The translations under genes and the position numbers were made by a program. 64,000 nt of DNA from contig NZ_NSKE01000003.1 in assembly GCF_002287075.1 (NCBI RefSeq), positions 1-64,000 of the forward strand, in the 5' to 3' direction. Positions within the stretch are counted from its first letter, which is position 1. Every line of letters starts with the position of its first letter. Under the pieces are notes generated by a model that was not told the DNA's origin, did not search any database, and saw only the letters and a program-made list of their open reading frames with translations. The DNA comes from Fodinibius salipaludis (GTDB lineage Bacteria > Bacteroidota > Rhodothermia > Balneolales > Balneolaceae). This document shows, piece after piece, positions 9,390 to 18,529 of the stretch.

Positions 9390-10055
9390 CTATCCCGCGT
9401 ATCCGGGCAGGTAATAATAAATAGCCCAGAAATGCGAAAAGGTGCCGGCCATTACAAACAGGTGCCAGATTTCGTGATGCCCAAACCAGTTAGGTATGGG
9501 ATTTGGTTTTTTAATGCCGTAGATAACGGCACCAAGCGTGTAGGCCAGCCCACCGAGAGCAATCCAGATTAAAAAGGCCAAGGGCAATTTCTCTATCAGG
9601 GTGGGAAAAATGATGACGGCCAGCCAGCCCATCCCCAAATAAAATAAGGTAGAAAGCCAACGCGGGGCATTCATCCATAAAAACTTTTTGATGATACCAA
9701 TAATTGCAAGGCTCCAAACTGTAGCAAAAAATCCCCACTTCCATCCCCCTTCAAGTACCAGTAAGCAGATGGGAGTATAAGTCCCGGCAATGAGCACATA
9801 TATCATGCTGTGGTCGAGCTTTTGCAGCAGTTCCAGGGTCTTCTGTTTTACAGGCAGGGCATGATAAAGCGAGCTTGCCGTATAAAGAAGGATCATGCTA
9901 AGGCCAAATATTGAAAAGGCAACGAGCTGACTTACAGAACCGCTTTGAAGGGCTTCGTAAATGAGAAACGCTAATCCTATTACAGCAAGAATGGCACCCA
10001 TTCCATGGGTAAGAGTATTGATAGGTTCTCGAATATAGTTTAACAGTTTTTTCAT
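9390..10055 (-). CDS. trhA: Hemolysin III family protein (PAQR-type, TrhA-like)
   Basis: A 221-residue polytopic membrane protein with about seven hydrophobic segments. PAQR/hemolysin III motifs: PINTLTHGMGAI at the N-terminus, SSLYHAL after the second helix, and HHEIWHLFVMAGTFSHFWAI at the C-terminus, which supply the conserved Ser, His and Asp/His metal-site residues. Bacterial members such as TrhA are linked to membrane lipid homeostasis rather than true haemolysis. It appears monocistronic. Confidence 0.88.
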   Translation of the reverse strand: MKKLLNYIREPINTLTHGMGAILAVIGLAFLIYEALQSGSVSQLVAFSIFGLSMILLYTASSLYHALPVKQKTLELLQKLDHSMIYVLIAGTYTPICLLVLEGGWKWGFFATVWSLAIIGIIKKFLWMNAPRWLSTLFYLGMGWLAVIIFPTLIEKLPLAFLIWIALGGLAYTLGAVIYGIKKPNPIPNWFGHHEIWHLFVMAGTFSHFWAIYYYLPGYAG

Positions 10056-10113
10056 TGGTCCTCAGAATATTGACCAAGATAACAGTTTATCTGGTTACAG
10101 GGAATACATGTAT

Positions 10114-10539
10114 TTAATTTTTTGAAGATTCCCAATCAGAAATTTCAATAATTTTTTCTTCCCCGTCTTCGTTTATATATACTAACCGATCTGACTGGGA
10201 AACCGTTTCCGAAGTTTTTGGAAGTTTGGATGAAGAGCGAATGATCTTTCCAGAAATTGTTTTATTCCCATCCGTGGAGTCAGAAACTGATGCAGAAAGT
10301 GATTTTCTGTTGTTGTAGATAATATATTCTGGCGTGAAATCGGAGGGCCAATTCTTTACTGTAACAGTTAGATCGGTACCTACTTCCGGCAGGTCGGAAT
10401 TGCCAACAGGTGGATGGGACCAGTTATCGTAGGTCGCATTTAAAATCTGAATATGTTCATTACTTGCTGTATTTTCTGTAGATGAACACCCTGAAGAAAA
10501 CAGAAATATTGATGTTGTAAATAAAATTATAAACTTCAT
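10114..10539 (-). CDS. Small lipoprotein of unknown function
   Basis: A 141-residue protein with a signal peptide and lipobox (FLFSSGC, Cys near 18), then a serine/threonine-rich linker and a single beta-rich domain with NATYDNWSHPPVGNSDLPE. I do not recognise a family. It diverges from the S41 peptidase gene across only 72 bp, so the two promoters must overlap or be back to back. Confidence 0.6.
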   Translation of the reverse strand: MKFIILFTTSIFLFSSGCSSTENTASNEHIQILNATYDNWSHPPVGNSDLPEVGTDLTVTVKNWPSDFTPEYIIYNNRKSLSASVSDSTDGNKTISGKIIRSSSKLPKTSETVSQSDRLVYINEDGEEKIIEISDWESSKN

Positions 10540-10611
10540 TGGGAATAAAAGTGATCTGGAATTAGTTTTATAAGTATATAACAGCTATTACTTAATATTA
10601 GTACAAAAGTT

Positions 10612-12147
10612 ATGAAAAATTTGCGATTAATCTGGGTTTTGTTGCTTGTATTAATGATTGGAGGGTGTGACCTTTTTACAGGTTCTGATGATGAAATCAA
10701 AGAACCTACAGCTGAGAAGAAGTTTATGTGGAATGCCATGAATTACTGGTATTACTGGCAGGGAGAAGTTGATGAATTGGATGACGAATTTAATGACGAT
10801 AAAAGTAAATTCTATAACTATTTAAATAATAACTCTGATGCAGAAGAGTTGTTTGAATCCTTACGCCATCCCGAAGATGATTTTTCCTTCTTTATCGATG
10901 ATTATGAAGAATTCCAAGACGAACAGGATGGTGTTTATGCTGCGTTAGGGTTTAATTATGGATTTATCAGAATCTCACAAACAGAATATATGGGCTATGT
11001 TCGGTATGTAATCCCGAATACGCCGGCAGAGGAGGCGGGTTTTAAACGATTGGATCTTTTTACTGAGGTAGATGGAAATACTATTACCGAAAATAACTAT
11101 TTGGATCTTTTAACCAGTGATTCTAATCACGAACTTACGATGGTTCATTTAGAAAGAACGGAGGACGATTTTACTATCGTTGAGGATTCTACTGTGTCTG
11201 TGAACTCGGAAGAGGTGGTTGAAGATCCGGTTTTAAAAACAGAGGTGATTGATACTGCTGGGGTAAGTATTGGGTATATATCATATAATGCGTTCAGGGA
11301 TAATTATCACTCTCGACTTAATGAAGTTTTTGGGGAATTCCAGTCGCAGAATATTGATGATCTTGTACTCGATTTGCGTTATAACGGAGGGGGATCGGTA
11401 TTAACGAGCCAGCTTTTAGCCAGTTTAATATCTGGATTGGGAAGTAATGATAAATATGCAACGCTGGCGTATAATGAGAAGAGATCAGAAAGAAGCCGGG
11501 ATTTATACTTTTTGGATGAGGTTCCGTTAAAGGATGAAGATGATGAGTTTAACAATTCTGAACCCATAAATAACCTTTCACTTTCAACAGTTTATATATT
11601 AGTAAGCAGAAGTACGGCATCGGCAAGTGAGGCTGTTATTAATAGTCTGAAGCCATATATGGATGTAACAATCATCGGATTGAAAACCGTAGGTAAAGAT
11701 GAAGGATCGTTAACGTTATATGACACTTCGCCCCCTTATTTAGATGATTCTGATGCTAACCCGGATCATAAAAAAGCGATACAGCCTATAGTTACAAAAA
11801 TTATAAACTCACAAGGTTCAGATTACCCAGATGGTTTTGCTCCGGATGGATACGTTAATGGAGAATGCGCAGAGAATGCGGATGGTAGTGATGTAGTTGA
11901 TAATTGTATTAACGAAATAACGGTTGATAATTTAATTGAAAGGCCGGCACTTGGTAGCCCTGATGAGCCGCTATTTTCGCGAGCAATAGATCTTATTATC
12001 GGTCAAACCGCCAAGCAAAAACAGGCTACAGAAACGCGTTTGCCCACACTTCGTGAAATAGAAATAAAAAATGGAGTACAAGATCTAAGACCTAATGGTA
12101 ATGGCATGTATATTGAGCCTTTTATGGTACCAACAGATGAGAAGTGA
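10612..12147 (+). CDS. S41 family (C-terminal processing-type) peptidase, lipoprotein
   Basis: A 511-residue lipid-anchored protein (lipobox MIGGC, Cys near 20). After a helical N-domain comes a PDZ-like segment (YVRYVIPNTPAEEAGFKRLD). The S41 core follows: LVLDLRYNGGG, then VSRSTASASEAVINSLKP with the expected nucleophilic Ser in SASE, and the Lys of TVGKDEGS. This matches tail-specific (Tsp/CtpA-like) proteases of the cell envelope. The substrate is unknown. It is monocistronic with a terminator right after it. Confidence 0.87.
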   Translation: MKNLRLIWVLLLVLMIGGCDLFTGSDDEIKEPTAEKKFMWNAMNYWYYWQGEVDELDDEFNDDKSKFYNYLNNNSDAEELFESLRHPEDDFSFFIDDYEEFQDEQDGVYAALGFNYGFIRISQTEYMGYVRYVIPNTPAEEAGFKRLDLFTEVDGNTITENNYLDLLTSDSNHELTMVHLERTEDDFTIVEDSTVSVNSEEVVEDPVLKTEVIDTAGVSIGYISYNAFRDNYHSRLNEVFGEFQSQNIDDLVLDLRYNGGGSVLTSQLLASLISGLGSNDKYATLAYNEKRSERSRDLYFLDEVPLKDEDDEFNNSEPINNLSLSTVYILVSRSTASASEAVINSLKPYMDVTIIGLKTVGKDEGSLTLYDTSPPYLDDSDANPDHKKAIQPIVTKIINSQGSDYPDGFAPDGYVNGECAENADGSDVVDNCINEITVDNLIERPALGSPDEPLFSRAIDLIIGQTAKQKQATETRLPTLREIEIKNGVQDLRPNGNGMYIEPFMVPTDEK

Positions 12148-12174
12148 TAAGCGACGGCAGATATAAATTTTTAA

Positions 12175-12212
12175 AGGGGAATCAGAAAAATCTGACTGAT
12201 TCCCTTTTTATT
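12175..12212 (+). terminator. Rho-independent terminator of the S41 peptidase gene
   Basis: GGGAATCAG pairs with CTGATTCCC around a ten-base loop and is followed by TTTTTATTT. Confidence 0.85.
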
Positions 12213-12355
12213 TGTTTGATTAACGAATAGCTCAATATCCTTATACATTGGAAATATAAAAACATATTTTATTGATAAAATGGGCTGATAAAGGTTATCT
12301 TCTTATTTAGATTTATTCCATATTAAAACATCAATTAAAAAATCATATTTCGGCA

Positions 12356-12874
12356 ATGAAAAAATTATTACCAAAAAAAATACCAGCATATTTATTAGCA
12401 ATTATTATGGTGACCGCAGTGGCTTGCGGCGGTAGTACTGAAAAAGAGTCCGATTCGGATCAGAAAGAAACTACAGTACAAACGGATACAGCATCCACTC
12501 CGGAAACCAAGCTAAATATTAATACTGCAGACGAAAAAGCCTTTAGAACCATCCCGAATGTTGGAGACAAAATGGTACACGAATTTGAAGAATATCGTCC
12601 CTATGTTAGTATCCAGCAATTCCGAAAGGAGATTGGAAAGTATGTCGATGAAAATCGGGTAGCGGCTTACGAGAAGTATATTTATGTGCCTATTCATCGC
12701 AATGACAGTGATGTTGCTACGGTAATGCAGATTACTGGGCTCGATGAATCGGAAGCTGATGAACTGGTGTCGGGTCGTCCTTACAAGACCAATCAGGCAT
12801 TCTTGGATGCATTGTCTTCTTACGTTAGCGAAGAAGCGTTGACTAAGGCTGAACGTTACCTTAAGTCAGAGTAG
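12356..12874 (+). CDS. Helix-hairpin-helix (ComEA-like) domain lipoprotein
   Basis: A 172-residue lipoprotein (lipobox VACG, Cys near 24) with a low-complexity Ser/Thr/Asp/Glu linker. Two helix-hairpin-helix units follow: KLNINTADEKAFRTIPNVG...EFEEYRPY, and a second around ITGLDESEADELVSGRPY. In ComEA such a domain binds incoming DNA, but many lipid-anchored HhH proteins have no proven DNA role. The second unit lacks a clear glycine hairpin. The next gene starts 4 bases after its stop, so the two are almost certainly cotranscribed. Confidence 0.75.
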   Translation: MKKLLPKKIPAYLLAIIMVTAVACGGSTEKESDSDQKETTVQTDTASTPETKLNINTADEKAFRTIPNVGDKMVHEFEEYRPYVSIQQFRKEIGKYVDENRVAAYEKYIYVPIHRNDSDVATVMQITGLDESEADELVSGRPYKTNQAFLDALSSYVSEEALTKAERYLKSE

Positions 12875-12878
12875 GGAT

Positions 12879-13310
12879 ATGACAAATGAAGCAATATTAC
12901 AGCGGCTGCGCCGATTTTTGTTCGGTGTAGTCGCTTTTACTTTGATTGGAATTGTTGTTGAGCTAATCCTTCTTGAGCATACCGAAGAAACATTGCAGTG
13001 GATTCCTTTTATTGCTTCTATAGTAGGAGGAATTTCGGTTGCTACGGCATGGCTTAAACCGAATGGGATAACGCTTAAAGCGTTCCGATGGATAATGGTC
13101 GGGATGATTGTGATCAGTTTTTTGGGAGTCTACTTTCACTTTCAGGGGAACCTTGATTTCATCCGAGAAATAAATCCCTCTTATTCTCTTTCGGAGTCAA
13201 TTTGGCCGGCAATAAAGGGATCATATCCACTTCTGGCCCCCGGTGTGTTTTTCCTGGTAGGAATTCTCGGATCAGCAGCAACATATAAACACCCTAAACT
13301 GGAAGAGTAG
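12879..13310 (+). CDS. Four-helix membrane protein of unknown function
   Basis: A 143-residue protein with four hydrophobic segments (~12-32, 40-58, 68-88 and 115-135). I do not recognise a family. It follows the HhH lipoprotein by 4 bases, so the pair forms a small operon. The hydrophilic loop HFQGNLDFIREINPSYSLSE lies between helices 3 and 4. Confidence 0.65.
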   Translation: MTNEAILQRLRRFLFGVVAFTLIGIVVELILLEHTEETLQWIPFIASIVGGISVATAWLKPNGITLKAFRWIMVGMIVISFLGVYFHFQGNLDFIREINPSYSLSESIWPAIKGSYPLLAPGVFFLVGILGSAATYKHPKLEE

Positions 13311-13563
13311 TCCTTGGATTATATTTGTACGGCTCCTTTAAATTCCAAAGAACTGCTCTTTTATCAGCCACAGTTGATCTTGCTCTCTCCTCGTTATTGT
13401 AGAGTTATACACTAATTTGTACGTCATTCTATAAAATAGCTTTCGCCTATTACACGCTATGCCTATTTTGAGTGAGAAAGTATGTTGTAGATGAAATCTT
13501 ATATTTAGATTTATGGCCCTCCCATACTACAATAACTAATCGAAACAGGCAGAAAAACCATTT

Positions 13564-14454
13564 ATGAAATTTGGCAGCATTGATAGTCCCGCAGACCAAA
13601 ATCTTTCGCTACCAGAAAGTCATCCCGAAACAAAAAAGGTGCTTTCTGCTCATGGTAATTCTGATACCCCGAATGTCTTTGTGGGGTGCGCGAAATGGAA
13701 TAAGAAGGATCTAAAGAATTTCTATCCCAAAGGCGTGGGAGATGAGCTCGAATATTATGGAAAAAATTTTAATTCCGTGGAGCTCAACGCTACTTTTTAC
13801 AATACGTTCGATGAAGATCAGATAACAACGTGGTACAATAAAGTGCCGGCAGGATTTAAATTCTTTCCCAAGGTAAATCGCTATATCAGTCACTTGAAGT
13901 GGCTGAATGGAATTGAAGAAGCTACTGATAATTATTACGACAGCATCGTGCATTTTAAAGAGAAATTAGGAACCATTTTTCTGCAGCTGCGTGGGAATTT
14001 TAAACCAAAGTTTTTTGATAGGGTCGCTAATTTTGTGGAGTATTGGCCCGATGGTGTGCCTTTAGCTATAGAATTCCGCCATCCTGATTGGTTTGCTGAT
14101 TCCGGAGTAGCCGATGAGCTTTATCAGCTGCTGGAAGAAAATAATGTAGCTAATCTAATTACGGATACAGCGGGTCGGCGCGATCTGCTGCACATGCGTC
14201 TGACCAATAACGAAGCATTTGTCCGGTATGTGGGAGCGAACCATGAAACGGATTACAGTCGCCTCGATGAGTGGGTAGAGCGGCTAACAACCTGGAGTGA
14301 TCAGGGACTTGATAACATCCACTTCTTTGTCCATCAGAATGAAGAGCGAAAGTCTCCTGAACTGTCGGCCTATTTTATCGAAAAGCTAAATAATGCTCTG
14401 GGAACCGATTTGGACTCTCCCAGGCTTCCGGGCGATCAAAATGATCTTTTTTAA
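13564..14454 (+). CDS. DUF72 domain protein (YecE-like)
   Basis: A 296-residue cytoplasmic protein with DUF72 features: FVGCAKWNKKDLKNFYPKG at the start, NFNSVELNATFYNTF, PAGFKFFPKVNRYISH, LGTIFLQLRGNFKPK and LAIEFRHPDWF. It ends in an extension with NIHFFVHQNEERKSPELS. DUF72 proteins have a TIM-barrel-like fold and unknown biochemistry. It is separated from its neighbours by more than 70 bp on each side. Confidence 0.88.
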   Translation: MKFGSIDSPADQNLSLPESHPETKKVLSAHGNSDTPNVFVGCAKWNKKDLKNFYPKGVGDELEYYGKNFNSVELNATFYNTFDEDQITTWYNKVPAGFKFFPKVNRYISHLKWLNGIEEATDNYYDSIVHFKEKLGTIFLQLRGNFKPKFFDRVANFVEYWPDGVPLAIEFRHPDWFADSGVADELYQLLEENNVANLITDTAGRRDLLHMRLTNNEAFVRYVGANHETDYSRLDEWVERLTTWSDQGLDNIHFFVHQNEERKSPELSAYFIEKLNNALGTDLDSPRLPGDQNDLF

Positions 14455-14531
14455 GAAATGAGTTAATAAAGGGTAATCGGTCGTCATTCGTTAGAATAAC
14501 CATACACCGGTATTGAATAAAAGGGAATATT

Positions 14532-15623
14532 ATGGCTAACGATTTTTCCAGAAAAGATTTTCTTAAAACCGCGGGAACGGCCTTTGCTGCTGCCTCATTT
14601 GGATTTCCCAACATCCTTTTATCTAAACAAAAAGAAAAGCTGGGGGTAGCCTTGGTGGGGTTAGGCAGCTACAGCACAGGACGATTGGCTCCCGGATTGC
14701 AAAAAACGGAGCACTGCGAACTGCGGGGCATTGTAACGGGATCTCCTCACAAAATTCCAAAGTGGCAAAAGCAATATAATATTCCCGATAGCAATGTATA
14801 TAACTACGAAAATATGCACGAGGTGGCCAAAAACGATGATATTGATATCATCTATGTGGTTACACCGCCGGGACTGCATGCCAAGTATTCGATTATTGGA
14901 GCCGAAGCTGGTAAGCATGTGTGGTGCGAAAAGCCTATGGCGATGAACGTGGAAGAATGTCAGTCAATTATTGATGCGGCCAATAAAAATGGGGTTTCAC
15001 TCTCAATCGGTTACCGCCTGCAGCATGAGCCCAACAATCGCACGATCATCCGATATGGAAAAGAGGAAACGTACGGCGCAGTTCAGGAAGTAAAATCAGG
15101 AGCAGGATATAATGGTAGCCATTCGGCTGATAGCTGGCGCCGTGATCCGGAGCTGGGGGGCGGTGCGCTGTATGATATGGGGGTGTATCCCATTAATGCA
15201 TCCCGTTATTCCGCAAACATGGAGCCGGTTGCAGTCCGTGGGAAACAGTGGTCGGAGCGTGATATTTACAACGAGGTGGATGAATTTACCGAGTTTGAGC
15301 TCGAGTTCCCTGATGGCGTCATGGCTTTTGGCGAAACCAGTTTTGGCAAATCTACAAATTACTTAAACGTAGATTGTACGGATGGATGGTACCGCCTGCA
15401 GCCATTTCAAACATACAGCGGTGTCAAGGGTGAAACCAGCGATGGTAAGGAACTACCACCGGACCCTCACCATCAACAGGCGCGGCAAATGGACAATGAA
15501 GCCCTGGCTATTAAAGAGGGTCGTGATCCCATCGTCCCCGGGGAAGATGGATTGCGAGATATTCGAATTGTTCAGGCCATCATGGAATCATTCCAAAACA
15601 GTGAAGCTCGAATATCGCTCTAA
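14532..15623 (+). CDS. Gfo/Idh/MocA family oxidoreductase with Tat-like signal
   Basis: A 363-residue NAD(P)-dependent oxidoreductase. The N-terminus SRKDFLKTAGTAFAAASFG resembles a twin-arginine signal but has Arg-Lys instead of Arg-Arg. The Rossmann start is LGVALVGLGSYSTGRLAPGL; EKPMAMNVEEC is the conserved EKP segment. The C-terminal domain has the GGGALYDMGVYPINASRY motif with the catalytic-site Asp. It is closest in style to glucose-fructose oxidoreductases, which are exported with bound cofactor. The substrate cannot be read from sequence. A TonB remnant lies just downstream. Confidence 0.85.
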   Translation: MANDFSRKDFLKTAGTAFAAASFGFPNILLSKQKEKLGVALVGLGSYSTGRLAPGLQKTEHCELRGIVTGSPHKIPKWQKQYNIPDSNVYNYENMHEVAKNDDIDIIYVVTPPGLHAKYSIIGAEAGKHVWCEKPMAMNVEECQSIIDAANKNGVSLSIGYRLQHEPNNRTIIRYGKEETYGAVQEVKSGAGYNGSHSADSWRRDPELGGGALYDMGVYPINASRYSANMEPVAVRGKQWSERDIYNEVDEFTEFELEFPDGVMAFGETSFGKSTNYLNVDCTDGWYRLQPFQTYSGVKGETSDGKELPPDPHHQQARQMDNEALAIKEGRDPIVPGEDGLRDIRIVQAIMESFQNSEARISL

Positions 15624-15648
15624 AAAAATTGAGACTATTTTAGGATAA

Positions 15649-15729
15649 TTAATTTTGAAGCCTAAATACCACGGGTAAACTGTATTGTACGCGTACCGGA
15701 ACGCCGCGCTGGCGGTTGGGTTCAAACTC
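15649..15729 (-). pseudogene. Remnant of a TonB-type energy transducer C-terminus
   Basis: On the minus strand this stretch reads EFEPNRQRGVPVRVQYSLP and then VVFRLQN before a stop codon. That is the typical last ~27 residues of Bacteroidota-type TonB proteins (EP-x-x-x-x-G-x-PVRVxY-x-LPVxFxL). The frame hits a TAG immediately upstream at 15730-15732, and the adjacent Nramp gene ends at 15757, so the rest of the gene is gone. It looks like a decayed relic left by a deletion. Confidence 0.75.
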
Positions 15730-15756
15730 CTATTGTTTTTTGATGGAGAAGATACT

Positions 15757-17067
15757 TTACATCAGAAGTATCCAGTATAGATATACCAAGGCGAAACCAG
15801 TCAAAAATACTAATCCACTCCAGCTGAGCCACTTAAGCCAGGGTTTGGGTTTGCAATTATCAGGCATGTGATCCGCGGTTACCAGCTTATAGTTGAGATA
15901 CGCTAATACAGGTGCAGTTAAAAATGATAAGGTAGTAGCCAGATCAACCATCAGGGTAAAAGAATCGCCCAGAAAGTAGAGTACGCCGAGAGAAAGCAGA
16001 GAAATAACAACAATAAGTATGCGATATACGGTGAGGTTATCTTTATCTTGCATAGTGTCTGGCATGAGAACTTCCAGCATGTTGCGACTTACGCGCGGAT
16101 AGGCGTCGGTGACGGTGAGCGTGGTACTGAACATAGTGGTAAAAGCACAGATGATGATCACCGGATAGAGCCAATCACCGAGGCTTTCGGTGTACAATCC
16201 AAGCAGCTGGTTGGCAAAAACAGCTCCGCTGCTTGCATACTCTTCTCCACTTCCGTACATAACGAGTCCGCCGAGCAGAAGAAATCCCAGTGCTAATAGC
16301 GCGGCACCGATGTACCCGATATTAAAATCGAGCAGTGATTCTTTAAGCTTGGGACGATACTGGGTTTGTTTTTCGCGCTCCAAGGTCCACAGCGAGTGCC
16401 AGGCCGCAGCATCAATCGGAATCGGCATCCATCCCATTAAAGCAATTAAAAACGAAACTCCGGCCACATCCCATATGTTTGGATAGTAGCTGGAAACTTC
16501 GTGTTGTCCTCCTTGAAAAAGAGCTGCCCCCAGGGCAACAATTGTTGATACGGCAAGCACAATCATAATCAATTTTATGGCGCCGTCGAGGGCTGAATAT
16601 TGTCCCGAAATAAGCAGGAGAATACAGATGCCCAGTAGTATGGCGCTCCAGGCCAATGGAGAAAGGGCAATACCGGTAAGCTCGGCAGCCAGGCTTGCGC
16701 TTACAATAGTGACCGCAGCTTGCACGGCAAACATAGTGCCAATGGTGAATATCACAAAAATGCCAATAGCCCACTTTCCCAGCCTGTTGTATCCCTCAAT
16801 CATGCTTTCGCCGGTGGCAATGGCATAGCGAGGTCCGTATTCTAAAAAGGGATATTTAAAGAAGTTGGCCAGAATTAAGGCCCATACCAATGCAAAGCCA
16901 TAGGTAGCCCCGGCACGTGTGGATTGTACAAGGTGCGAAACACCGATGGCTGCCGCCGCCATTAGGAGTCCCGGGCCTAAACTCTGCTTTATCCCCTGCC
17001 AACGATCTGTATCCCTGTTTTTTTGTTCTTCCTTATCCTGCACAGCAGATGGTGACTCTTCAGCCAT
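15757..17067 (-). CDS. Nramp-family transporter lacking the canonical metal-site motif
   Basis: A 436-residue polytopic membrane protein (about 11 hydrophobic segments) with an Nramp-like layout. TM1 reads SLGPGLLMAAAAIGVSHLVQ, where canonical Mn/Fe transporters carry DPGN. TM6 has GWMPIPIDAAAWHSLW instead of the MPH-type signature. The Asp/Asn and Met metal ligands of MntH are therefore not conserved in position, so manganese transport should not be assumed. FLEYGPRYAIATGESMIEGY is typical of the subgroup. The RtcB gene lies 120 bp downstream of its start on the same strand, upstream in transcription. Confidence 0.8.
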   Translation of the reverse strand: MAEESPSAVQDKEEQKNRDTDRWQGIKQSLGPGLLMAAAAIGVSHLVQSTRAGATYGFALVWALILANFFKYPFLEYGPRYAIATGESMIEGYNRLGKWAIGIFVIFTIGTMFAVQAAVTIVSASLAAELTGIALSPLAWSAILLGICILLLISGQYSALDGAIKLIMIVLAVSTIVALGAALFQGGQHEVSSYYPNIWDVAGVSFLIALMGWMPIPIDAAAWHSLWTLEREKQTQYRPKLKESLLDFNIGYIGAALLALGFLLLGGLVMYGSGEEYASSGAVFANQLLGLYTESLGDWLYPVIIICAFTTMFSTTLTVTDAYPRVSRNMLEVLMPDTMQDKDNLTVYRILIVVISLLSLGVLYFLGDSFTLMVDLATTLSFLTAPVLAYLNYKLVTADHMPDNCKPKPWLKWLSWSGLVFLTGFALVYLYWILLM

Positions 17068-17187
17068 ATCAGAAATCTGTGGTTAGAAAACTTTTCAAAT
17101 TGAAATGAACAATAATAAAAATGGAAATGAAACAAAAAGAGATGGTTTTTATCACCAAGAACTCGATACGGTGAGAAAGATCAGGGG

Positions 17188-18378
17188 TTATATCATAGTA
17201 TTTGGGATAAATTGTTCTGGCCCATCCATTACCACTCCAATGGGATTGAGATAATGATGAATGTTTATAGTATCCTGATGATAATTGAGTACATCATTAA
17301 GTTGGCGGTATACTTGGGGCGCTTCATCGAGTCCGCCGCCGCGCAATTCCACACCTTGTTCTTGTAGCCGATCATAAATCATGTTGGGCTTTATGGCAGA
17401 TTTTGAAAGGTTGCGACCGCGGTAATCACCTTTGGCCTGAGTGCGCGACATCACACGTCCCGCCCCGTGAATAGTAGAGAACAGAGATCTTTTACTTTGC
17501 TCTGATTCAACTCCTTCCAGGATAACCGAAATATCGCCCATACTTCCGCCAACGAATCCACGCTGCCCGGGGAATGCCGGCGTAGCTCCTTTTCGAACGA
17601 CAATCAGTTCTTGTCCATCGTGTTCTTCTTTCCATGCAAAATTATGGTTGTTGTGAACTTCATCTAAAATGGTAGCATCAAAAGCTTCTGCCAGGGTATG
17701 ACAGACCCATTCGCGTCCGGCATAGGCATAGCGCCCGGCAAGGTTCATGGCGGCAAAATAGTCTTGTCCCAGCGGCGTATCGAGATCGAGAAGCACTTCC
17801 TTTTGTTCAAAACTGGCATTCCAGTCTTTACCCCGGGAAAGATTCATAAATCCCCGGGCTGTTTTATAGCCAAAGCCGCGACTGCCGAAGTGAACGCCAA
17901 TCCAGATATGATCGTCTTCGTCGTGGAACAGATCTACATAGTGATTTCCGGACCCTACCGTGCCGAGTTGTTCGCGGGCGGTCTGTTTTAGCGATGAGGC
18001 TACCTTTTTATTTGGAAAGGCATCCCATTCGGGAGCATCAAAAATAGGGTGGTCACTCGGGGCGTCGGGATTTTGTTTCCCCACTCCGAACTGTATACGT
18101 TCTTCAATAATGTCTAAAGCAGCAGAAGTATCAAATGAAGAAAGAGCTTTGTCCAATTTTACGGCCATGTTACCACAGCCAATATCAAAGCCCACGCCTA
18201 CCGGAGATACCTTATTCTGATAAGCCATAACTCCGCCAATTGGCATAATATATCCTACGTGGGCATCAGCCATAAGGGCGCCGCGCTCGGCTCGCATCAG
18301 GACATCATGAAATTGCTTAAGCGTATTTTCATCGGGCTGTCCAAAGACTGGTTTTTCCTCGGTCGATTGAGAAACCAT
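17188..18378 (-). CDS. rtcB: RtcB-family RNA ligase
   Basis: A 396-residue cytoplasmic protein, close to the 408 of E. coli RtcB. RtcB joins a 2',3'-cyclic phosphate (via 3'-phosphate) to a 5'-OH using GTP and Mn2+. Metal and guanylate residues visible: GFDIGCGNMAV (Cys), GTVGSGNHYVDL (His), GVHFGSRGFG (His), NHNFAWKEEH (His) and the guanylylation His in TIHGAGRVMSR. No archease or RtcA gene is next to it. The start is an ATG. Confidence 0.88.
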   Translation of the reverse strand: MVSQSTEEKPVFGQPDENTLKQFHDVLMRAERGALMADAHVGYIMPIGGVMAYQNKVSPVGVGFDIGCGNMAVKLDKALSSFDTSAALDIIEERIQFGVGKQNPDAPSDHPIFDAPEWDAFPNKKVASSLKQTAREQLGTVGSGNHYVDLFHDEDDHIWIGVHFGSRGFGYKTARGFMNLSRGKDWNASFEQKEVLLDLDTPLGQDYFAAMNLAGRYAYAGREWVCHTLAEAFDATILDEVHNNHNFAWKEEHDGQELIVVRKGATPAFPGQRGFVGGSMGDISVILEGVESEQSKRSLFSTIHGAGRVMSRTQAKGDYRGRNLSKSAIKPNMIYDRLQEQGVELRGGGLDEAPQVYRQLNDVLNYHQDTINIHHYLNPIGVVMDGPEQFIPNTMI

Positions 18379-18529
18379 TGTAATATCTATAGCTTTATTT
18401 GGTTATACTACCTTTACAAAATAACAGGAATCAGCTTAAAAACGATTAGCTGGCTTTGAATTTTTAAATATCAAAAACTGTTTTTAGATAACAAGCTGGC
18501 AGTTAATTAAATATTATTTGGAGGTATTT

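Noticed and set aside
10536-10739. Minus-strand frame spanning the lipoprotein/S41 gap
   Set aside because: It overlaps the strong signal peptide of the S41 gene and has no support.
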